Assembly (NCBI GenBank): GCA_048013815.1 | Contig: CM106586.1 | Location: forward strand, 12,834,001 to 12,898,000 | Length of the DNA stretch: 64,000 nt | DNA from: Setoptus koraiensis | Taxonomy: Eukaryota; Arthropoda | Direction: 5' to 3' | Shown here: positions 56,301 to 64,000 of the stretch, piece after piece | Layout: each line of letters starts with the position of its first letter | Position numbering within the stretch: position 1 is the stretch's first letter | The notes under the pieces: generated by a model | Database searches by the model: none | The model's input: the letters and a program-made list of their open reading frames with translations, nothing else | What the model was told of the DNA's origin: nothing | Program-made: the position numbers and the translations under genes

Positions 56301-56800
56301 NNNNNNNNNNNNNNNNNNNNNNNNNNNNNNNNNNNNNNNNNNNNNNNNNNNNNNNNNNNNNNNNNNNNNNNNNNNNNNNNNNNNNNNNNNNNNNNNNNNN
56401 NNNNNNNNNNNNNNNNNNNNNNNNNNNNNNNNNNNNNNNNNNNNNNNNNNNNNNNNNNNNNNNNNNNNNNNNNNNNNNNNNNNNNNNNNNNNNNNNNNNN
56501 NNNNNNNNNNNNNNNNNNNNNNNNNNNNNNNNNNNNNNNNNNNNNNNNNNNNNNNNNNNNNNNNNNNNNNNNNNNNNNNNNNNNNNNNNNNNNNNNNNNN
56601 NNNNNNNNNNNNNNNNNNNNNNNNNNNNNNNNNNNNNNNNNNNNNNNNNNNNNNNNNNNNNNNNNNNNNNNNNNNNNNNNNNNNNNNNNNNNNNNNNNNN
56701 NNNNNNNNNNNNNNNNNNNNNNNNNNNNNNNNNNNNNNNNNNNNNNNNNNNNNNNNNNNNNNNNNNNNNNNNNNNNNNNNNNNNNNNNNNNNNNNNNNNN
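56301..56800. other. assembly gap of exactly 500 N
   Basis: A round number implies a placeholder size. It sits between the right inverted-repeat arm and CBP coding sequence, so the true distance is unknown. Confidence 0.99.
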
Positions 56801-58699
56801 GAAGATAACTTCAAGTCACCAGCAGAGTTGCCTTATTTTGAAGGTGACTTTTGGCCTAATGTCATCGAAAAATCTCTCAAAGAACTTGAAATAGAGAAAC
56901 TCACTCAACCTTCGGCTATAACTGCTGGCACAGAGAATAGTCAAGACGTTGAGATGGCAACTGTCAATGATGAAGAGATAATCGAAACTAATGATTGCGA
57001 AGATGGGATTAATTCCACCAATGATAAATCCTCAATCGATCAGACTAATCAAACCAAAGAGTGTGATGGCACTAACATGAAACAACAGAAAAAGTCAAGT
57101 GCCAATAAAAAGTCCAGTAAAAAACAGAACCAACGAAAAAATAATGTGCACAATTCCAGAAACAAGGGCAGTGCTAATCAACACCAAGCATTATCTAATC
57201 CTGCCAGAGCTTGGGAGGCAGAACTGACCAACAAAATATATGCCACCATGGAAAAACACAGGGAGGTATTCTTTGTCATAAGATTACATTCGCTATCAGC
57301 TGCACAGAATTTGAAGCCGATTCAGGACCCTGATGGAACTATTAGCTGTGATCTAATGGACGGAAGAGACGCATTCCTAACCATGGCTAGAGAAAAGCAT
57401 TATGAATTTTCATCTTTGCGACGTGCTAAATTCTCTAGCCTGTGCATGCTCTATGAACTCCATAATAGTTCGAATGATAAGTTTGTCTACACGTGTAATG
57501 TTTGCAAGAAACAATTGGTGGAGTCTCGTTATCATTGTGCAACATGTGATGATTTTGATCTCTGTGGAGCTTGTTACTCACGCGAGAGCCATCAGCATAG
57601 AATGGAAAGACTGGAATTTGGCGATCTTGTTGGTGCAGTACCAGGCGAAGAACGTGGAATGGGAGGATCTTTGGGTGGCTTATCCGGTTTGGGATCGAAT
57701 GATGGAGAAGGAGGATCGAACCCGTCTAACTTTGGATCAACAGCGGCATCCCCTGGAGATTCTAGAAGACAATCAATCCAAAGATGTGTCAGCGGGCTTG
57801 TGCATGCATGCAATTGTCGTGACGCTAATTGTCGGCAGCCAGTTTGCACAAAGATGAAAAAGATTGTTCAGCATTCAAGAATATGTTCCTTGCAAAAAAG
57901 AGCACCCAATCAGTGTACTATTTGCAAACAACTTTTGGCTTTATGTTGTTTCCATGCCAAGACTTGTGATGAGACTAAATGCACGGTACCCTTCTGTGCT
58001 GCCATCAAGAATAGGTTGAAGCAACAACAAATACTTCAAAGAATGCAACAACAACAACTAATGCAACGACGTATAGCATCTATGACTAATGCCGGGTCTA
58101 CATCCACTGCTGCAATCACTGCTGCTGCAGCAGCTGCTCATGCTACCCCACCGAGTGTTCCAGCGCCTCAACCCAAGTTACCATCAATAAGTAGCCAGCA
58201 ATCAGCCCTGAACTCATCAGTAATGTCCCCCGGTCCAAAGATCTCTGTGCCTATCACTCTTGGAGGTTTGATAGCCAATAGTCCAGCCATGGGTAAACCA
58301 GAATCAAATATGATGAACCATTCATCCATACCGAACAGTGATAGCCCTTCCCCAATACAAGCAACTCCGAATGGAGGAATACATTATATAAAACAATTGA
58401 ACTCCGTAGGATCGCCACAACAGCAAATCGTTAACCAGAATATACAAAGTCTCATACCCAAAGTTCCGACACCTGTTGCCGCTTTAACTCCCCAGCAGCT
58501 ACAGCCACAACATTCCCCTCACTATACTATATCAAGCAGTACAATAACTGTCACTCCGGTTGCCCCTCATTTCACAATCAATCAACAACAACAGCAACAA
58601 CAGCAACAACAGCAGCAACAACAACAGCAACAACAACAGCAACAACAGCAACAACAGCAGCAACAACAACAGCAACAACAGCAGCAGCAGCAACAACAA

Positions 58700-58773
<74 letters not shown>

Positions 58774-60406
58774 GCAACAACAACAGCAGCAGCAACAACA
58801 GCAACAACAACAGCAGCAGCAACAGCAGCAGCAAAAACAACAACAACAACAACAACAGCAGCAGCAACAACAACAACAACAGCAACAACAGCAGCAGCAA
58901 CAACAACAACAACAACAACAGCAGCAACAACAACAGCAACAACAACAACAGCAACAACAACAACAGCAGCAGCAACAACAGCAACAACAACAACAGCAGC
59001 AGCAACAACAACAACAGCAACAACAACAACAACAACAGCAACAGCAACAACAACAACAGCAACAGCATCAGCAACAACAACTCCAACAGCACCAACAAAA
59101 GCAGCAGCATCAACAGCACCAGCATCATCAACATCACCCGCAACAGCAACATCACCATCAGCCCCAACAGCAGCAGCCTAACATGACATTAAATCACACT
59201 CGCCCCAGTGTCATGCAACAACAGCAGCACCCTATAACCATATCTCAGCCCAATTCATCTCAACAAGTCCATCAACAGATTGCACCCATGAGACCATCCC
59301 TCAATCAACATCAACCCAGACAGATTATGCCCAGGAATCAGCAACCAAGTCTGCAAGGTAACCAACTTGGCACTATGCAGCATACCTCACAACAATCTGG
59401 TCTGTTGCAAGGTCAACCCTCTCAACCACCACAACCATCTCAATCTCCAATGCACAATCACATGCAACAAACGAGAGTTCAGCAATCCCAGCAGACAATG
59501 CTTACACAACAACCACAGCAAACTCAACAACCCCAGCAACAGCAAACTACTCAACAATGGTATCCTCAAACTAACAATCAAAACCAACAAGTATTTCAGC
59601 ATCAACAAGTCCAAAACCACACATCTCCATCTAATCCAATGTTAGGTCCTCAGGTGCAATCTCGACCAGCGACCAATGTTCATTATATAAGCCAGCCTAA
59701 TATATCCCAGGGCTCCAGCAACGGGGGTGCTTCAATCCATCAATATATTGGTCCCCAAAATCAAGTGCCTCAACAGCAGATTGCTCCTCACAGGGGCATG
59801 CAACCAACATCAATCTCTCAGCCACAGAATGCCATCAATGCAGGACAACAAATCACTCACCAGTTACGGCAACCATCAATAATGGCGCAACAACCTATGG
59901 GTCAACCGAGGATGATGGTCTTAAGACAATCTAATCACCAACAAACTATTCAACAAGTTCCACAAATTGCCCCTGCTCAACAAATGCATCATACCATGGG
60001 TAATCAAATGCAGCAAGGACCGGCTCAACAACAGAATGTTAACCAATCACAATGGTTTTCTGGCCCACCAAATAGTGTTGTTCATCCTAATATAACTCAG
60101 CAACAGCAGGGCTTCATACCTCAACAACAACAAACTCAACTAAATCAGCCACACATGGTTGTACCCAGAATGCCCAATAATAGGTTGCCAGGTGGAGGGG
60201 TTCGAGGCAATATGATAAGAACAGCTATGCCTAGACAGATGATGGGCATGACGAGATTCGCAGGCCCTCACCAGATGGGCCAACCTAGCACAGATCAAGA
60301 CATGCTTTTGTTTCAAAACCAAGGAGACTTCCGAAACCACCCCCAGACACATCAACAAGAAATGACTCCACAGGATCAACTGAGCCAATTTGTTGAAAAG
60401 TTATAG
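56801..60406 (+). CDS. CREBBP: CBP/p300 histone acetyltransferase, C-terminal part
   Basis: The frame is open from the gap to the stop, 1201 residues, with the 5' part missing. It enters in the end of the acetyltransferase domain (LPYFEGDFWPN, MEKHREVFFVIRL, CDLMDGRDAFLTMAREK, EFSSLRRAKFSS). The ZZ finger lies at ~231-275 (CNVCKK...CATCDDFDLCGACY) and TAZ2 at ~328-410 (HACNCRDANC, QCTICKQLLALCCFHAKTC). A 161-residue Gln tract broken by one Lys lies at ~595-755, then a Gln/Pro/Met/Asn-rich tail ending QFVEKL, like the FVEGL end of mammalian CBP. This nuclear coactivator acetylates H3K18/K27. I find no NCBD/IBiD helices after TAZ2. The TAZ1, KIX, bromodomain and most of the HAT must lie in or beyond the gap. 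AATAAA at 60573-60578. Confidence 0.95.
58583..59065 (+). repeat. CAA/CAG tract in CBP: 84 Gln, Lys, 76 Gln
   Basis: 161 consecutive codons, all CAA or CAG in irregular mixture except one AAA at 58835-58837. Mixed codons slow replication slippage, so the length is more likely a maintained coding feature than a recent pure-repeat expansion. Confidence 0.95.
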
Positions 60407-60682
60407 ATATGTGGTTCTATGTATTACCCTAAATGCATTTACATATTTCGTAGTTGAGCTCAAACCAAAAACTATTTTTGCCTGACCTTCGATACATTTT
60501 AATCTCTGAAGATATTCTAACTGTTCGAACCCTGACTCTTATCTTGAGTAAGATATTACGTTAATTGAACTGAATAAAATTAAAACCTACTTTGTTACAA
60601 CAGATGATACTATGACAATCACTGTTCGCTATTTACGTTATTGAATATTTACATTTTATTTATAGTTTTTGTGATGAAAAAA
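60407..60682. terminator. shared 3' region of CBP (+) and MEAF6 (-)
   Basis: Convergent genes. Plus-strand AATAAA at 60573-60578 and minus-strand AATAAA (plus-strand 60655-60660) are within 90 bp of each other. Confidence 0.6.
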
Positions 60683-61114
60683 TCAATTCCTTATCGAGGC
60701 GTTAGACTTCTTGGCGATGGTTTTTTTTGCCCGCCCTTTCGCTTTAGCATTGGAGGACCCTGCGATACAGCCCTCATCTGATGACTGGTCGTCAGTACGA
60801 ATGGATTCTTTCTCTTCTTCGCCTAGTGCTCTGATGGCAGCCGCAGAGGTAATGGAAGACTTCGAAAAGAGACGCTCTGCCTCTTTAAATTTGCGATCCC
60901 GTTTAGTTGGCATGTTCCTGTTAATAGCGGTAGAGTATCTATCCCATCCTCTAATTATGTTACCGTATGCTTGTGTTTCTTCCAGATAGCCTCCCTCAAA
61001 GTTGTAAATCTGTCTCTCTAAACTGGATAGCTGATCAGCCAACTCAGCGCGTTTACGCACCAATTCGATTAGATTCTGGCGTGAATCAGAGAGAGGATCT
61101 GATTGCTTCTTCAT
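60683..61114 (-). CDS. MEAF6: MEAF6/Eaf6, subunit of MYST acetyltransferase complexes
   Basis: 143 aa, single exon, ATG at 61114. The N-terminal coiled coil [41 protein letters not shown] is the family signature. [15 protein letters not shown] and [14 protein letters not shown] follow, then a Ser/Lys-rich tail ([14 protein letters not shown]) that may be nuclear-localising. Eaf6 binds with ING and BRPF/JADE or EPC proteins in the NuA4/TIP60, HBO1 and MOZ/MORF complexes that acetylate H4 and H3. The size is close to that of yeast Eaf6 and a little below human MEAF6. It is convergent with CBP, another acetyltransferase gene; this is probably coincidence. Confidence 0.93.
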   Translation of the reverse strand: MKKQSDPLSDSRQNLIELVRKRAELADQLSSLERQIYNFEGGYLEETQAYGNIIRGWDRYSTAINRNMPTKRDRKFKEAERLFSKSSITSAAAIRALGEEEKESIRTDDQSSDEGCIAGSSNAKAKGRAKKTIAKKSNASIRN

Positions 61115-61661
61115 AATTGATTTTATTGTAAATCTAGAATTTTAAAAGTATTTTACTGCGACAACAGAGCTATCGCTTCGAAAACTGTCATGTTCTTCTA
61201 TAAAAACAAAAACTATCAAATCAGCTGAAAGAGCGTGATACCAGCAATGCGTTGCGCCTGATTATCAACCGATTAAGCGGGATGTTTGAATTGAAAAAAC
61301 TTCGTGGTAATGCTCTCTTCCGAAACGTTTATTTTATTGTTTTCAGTTGTCAATTGTTGGATAAGAAGAGAAGAAATGAATGTGACAATGATGAGTTTTA
61401 AAATGAGTCTCACTTGAGGCCACGCTGATGGTTTCCATGATGGCCTGCCCATCATTTGTGAAATAACTTATGTATCATACATAATATACGCCAAAGATGG
61501 AAACGCGATGTATCGCCATATATTTTACTACAGACTATTTGACAAACCTATCAAGATGCCAGTGGTCATTATTCACCGCCATGAAAGTTCTACCGTGAAT
61601 GACCGTCACTTTTGAAAATTGAGATTTGATATGAGCATTTTTATTATTAGAAAATTATGGA
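61115..61661. other. MEAF6 5' flank and Dishevelled 3' flank
   Basis: About 550 bp. A minus-strand AATAAA (plus-strand 61639-61644) follows the Dishevelled stop by about 20 bp. No gene is seen. Confidence 0.55.
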
Positions 61662-63080
61662 CTACATGGACGTTAAATTAGAAAATCTATAGTAACACTT
61701 CTCAGAGAATGATTTTCCCGCTATGGGGTCGCGTATGAAGCCCCTTTTGAATAATTGATTGGCATATTTCTTGGCATCTCGACGATCAGTGAATCCATAA
61801 ACATTGTGCTGCAACCAGAACACTAAATCGGAACCCAGCATTGCTTTAGGTATGAGAATCTTGAGCCATTCTCTATCTTTTATTTCCAGACCACTTTCAG
61901 GCTGCATCATGTGCTGGACGACAACCCTCATGTCTGTCTTGTCTTTATTTAGAGAATTCGGTCTACCGGATTCCGCAGTGGCCAATTGGATACAATCTGA
62001 GTCTATCAGACATGATCCAAACGATGGCGAAGATGTTGTCGAGTTGGGACGTGTTTGTAAGTCTGGCATGGTCAGTGCTGCTGTGTGGGCAACCCATGCT
62101 GCTGTATCAATGGGATGGACGGCTTCTTCCCTACTGACCAGGTTACGCTCCTCTTCGTAACGTTTGGCAAAAACTAATTTCAGAGGTCCTCTAAATCCTA
62201 CTGCCTCTCTAAGGACGGCTACTCCATCTTCGAAAGTCATGTCCTCTAAATTGATGTCATTCACTTGTAACAACATGTCACCAGGCTCAACGCGACCATC
62301 TTGATCTACTACTGAATTTTTCATAACCTCAGCAACATAGATTCCGCCATCTACGTCATTGGAGCGACCAGATATTGACAAGCCGAGAAAATTCTTATCA
62401 GTGAGCATAAGATTAACGGTGACAACTTGTAGTGCTGTTGCATCAGACAATGATGACGACGATGAAGATGATGATTGTGAAGTGGAAATCTCCTGGCGTC
62501 TTTGTGGTTTATAGATGGCATTGTTGTTGCAATTACTTCTAGAGTTGTGATTGTGAGAATTCTTGATCTGTGAAACAGACGTGTCGTAGGTAGATTCTGA
62601 GAAGTTGCTGCATGATAAATTATCTTGTTCAGTTTCCGATTCAAAATAACTAGAGGATTCAATGTCTGTTGTCATCATCGAAGAAGATTCATCGCAACTG
62701 TCGTATGTTCTTGAATGAGTGAGATTACATTCTGATTCGCATGCTTGAGATGACACATTTCCTCTTAATACACCTGTTTTGGCAACCAAAGCCACAACGT
62801 TGCCCTTAAATGTTGGCAATCTATGGCTATCAACTGAAATTTGCTCGTTGACAATGCCCAATTCGGGGTCGTTCTTTTTGAAAAAATATCTGTAACTTGG
62901 AGAACTCAGAGAGGTTGCAGCTTTGAAATCAGCCAATGTTATACCATCCGAAGGTAACGGAATCTTCATCAATATCGGTGTGGTCTCGGAATCAATATAA
63001 ATGCAAAGCTTTGTTTCGTTGGCATTTTTGGCCTGATATGTATTGGCAAATCCTCCTGTTCTAATGCTGGCCTCTGCCAT
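61662..63080 (-). CDS. DVL: Dishevelled, short form ending after DEP
   Basis: 472 aa, single exon, ATG at 63080. DIX ~23-102 (KLCIYIDSETTPILMKIP, ITLADFKAA, YRYFFKKND, polymerising head-tail domain). The linker is Ser/Asn-rich with an eight-Ser run. PDZ ~217-306 (FLGLSISGRSN, GGIYVAEVMKNSVV, DGRVEPGDMLLQVND), which binds the Frizzled KTxxxW motif. DEP ~397-472 (GLEIKDREWLKILIPKAMLGSDLVFWL, ending EKCYYRFSNL), which docks to Frizzled and the membrane. It relays Wnt signals to Axin/GSK3 or to planar polarity. The usual C-terminal Pro-rich region and conserved tail are absent, and the Lys/Arg-rich pre-PDZ block is reduced to PQRRQ. An AATAAA close behind the stop argues that the end is real. Confidence 0.92.
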   Translation of the reverse strand: MAEASIRTGGFANTYQAKNANETKLCIYIDSETTPILMKIPLPSDGITLADFKAATSLSSPSYRYFFKKNDPELGIVNEQISVDSHRLPTFKGNVVALVAKTGVLRGNVSSQACESECNLTHSRTYDSCDESSSMMTTDIESSSYFESETEQDNLSCSNFSESTYDTSVSQIKNSHNHNSRSNCNNNAIYKPQRRQEISTSQSSSSSSSSLSDATALQVVTVNLMLTDKNFLGLSISGRSNDVDGGIYVAEVMKNSVVDQDGRVEPGDMLLQVNDINLEDMTFEDGVAVLREAVGFRGPLKLVFAKRYEEERNLVSREEAVHPIDTAAWVAHTAALTMPDLQTRPNSTTSSPSFGSCLIDSDCIQLATAESGRPNSLNKDKTDMRVVVQHMMQPESGLEIKDREWLKILIPKAMLGSDLVFWLQHNVYGFTDRRDAKKYANQLFKRGFIRDPIAGKSFSEKCYYRFSNLTSM

Positions 63081-64000
63081 CTTAGTAATAGTCTTACAAT
63101 TGATGGCGATAGTTATTATTCTTATGTATTAACAAATATATTATCAATTCTAGTTGTTGTTACTAGTGTTCATTTTATTAACAAATGGACATCTATAATA
63201 TTACGGGGTTCCCTTAGCAATATAATAAAACATGATAACGCTATTGGATGAGAAGTTAAAAATTTTGTTGATCGATATTAATTCATCTAATGACAGAAAT
63301 TAATATTTATGGCAATGCCTCCTTAAAAAAAGGTGGTCAACAAGCTATTTGAACCACAGTGAAATACAACAGCCTAAGGCTGATGAGAATTCTGATGTGT
63401 TGTGTGAGACAACAACAACAACACACAGGTCATTTAGTTATTACGTGAACAAGTAACGTTGCTCCATTGTGGCGCTTATACACTGCAGCGTCTACAACAT
63501 GAAACTGAGGTAGGGTATGACTCGGTATTTGAACCATGACCCGATGAATGTATGTTGAGAGAAAATAACAACAACAACATAATTTTATTTACCGTAACTA
63601 CCTCGCTGTAATTATTACACTAATTTGACAGCTACCATGCATCCGTAGCATGAGGAAACATTGGTTTTTGCAGGGATATCTCATCTCACAATAACACACA
63701 ATAAACAGTTCAGTTCGATAAGCCAAAGTATTTTTCTAGCTGAATATTTACATGTTGGGATTAACGTAGCCGTCTCAAGTTACGACTAGCGCACAAAATC
63801 TTTTTTTTTTCATCTTTTTAGTATCAATGAGACATTGTCAGATATCCGAATCCGAGGAACACGAATCGTCCAAGAGGGAATCAAACTTGTTGTACCTGTA
63901 ATTAGACTGAAACCGGAAAAAAATGGATTGTTGATAAGTTAGAGTTCGGTCTAGTTATTAAATTGCGTTGAGTTATCACGAGACCGAAATTGTATATCTA
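63081..64000. other. Dishevelled upstream / right-edge intergenic
   Basis: AT-rich, with short homopolymers and a few ACA repeats, and no supported frame. It probably holds the Dishevelled promoter; no TATA-Inr pair is obvious. Confidence 0.5.

Noticed and set aside
56251-56894. Frames running through the N gap on both strands
   Set aside because: They are created by N being read as open. The pre-gap codons have no relation to CBP, so the CDS is started at 56801.
58532-59186. Leu-rich (-) and Ser/Asn-rich (+) frames across the CBP polyQ tract
   Set aside because: They are shadows of the CAA/CAG repeat in other phases.

Overview
The window is animal nuclear DNA, most likely from a chelicerate and probably an acariform mite. 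It carries metazoan-only genes (Dishevelled, CBP/p300, protein kinase D, Aurora kinase). The introns that can be resolved are mostly 105-140 bp GT-AG introns, there is an arthropod TATA/TCAGT core promoter, one gene resembles an arthropod gustatory receptor, and there are many lineage-specific secreted proteins. The taxon is inferred, because no rRNA or other marker is present. Two runs of N (1-222 and 56301-56800) are assembly gaps. I saw no tRNA, rRNA, CRISPR, virus-like element or recognisable transposon.

Layout. 0.2-6.2 kb: a seven-TM chemoreceptor-like gene, a secreted orphan and a small membrane-anchored ORF. 6.6-11.8 kb: Aurora kinase (+) and protein kinase D (-), convergent; the last PKD exon is resolved here. 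11.8-30.5 kb: an 18.7-kb stretch with no gene I can support. It is GC-rich in its middle and full of micro- and minisatellites, long-armed palindromes, ten copies of GGGGCCCC and repeated TTRCGTAA bZIP-type sites. 30.5-31.7 kb: a three-exon secreted Gln/Tyr-rich protein with a TATA-Inr promoter. 34.1-36.0 kb: a six-exon PA-TM-RING ubiquitin ligase of the RNF13 type. 36.0-37.6 kb: a nucleoplasmin-like gene and a TMEM70-like gene, head to head. 37.8-44.8 kb: a cluster of secreted orphans, including a tandem pair of short peptides and a 711-residue protein with a duplicated Cys motif. 44.8-49.2 kb: a second gene-free, repeat-rich stretch. 49.2-56.2 kb: an ~865-bp inverted repeat flanking a four-exon pancreatic-type lipase and a four-TM protein. 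56.8-63.1 kb: the C-terminal third of CBP/p300 with a 161-codon polyglutamine tract, then MEAF6 and a short intronless Dishevelled.

Functional links are loose. CBP and MEAF6 are both histone-acetyltransferase components and a nucleoplasmin-like chaperone lies nearby, but this looks like ordinary eukaryotic neighbourhood rather than an operon. The most unusual structures are the diverged inverted duplication around the lipase, the CBP polyQ tract with loss of the usual NCBD, the shortened Dishevelled, the GGGGCCCC and palindrome-rich gene desert, and the orphan secreted cluster at 37.8-44.8 kb.
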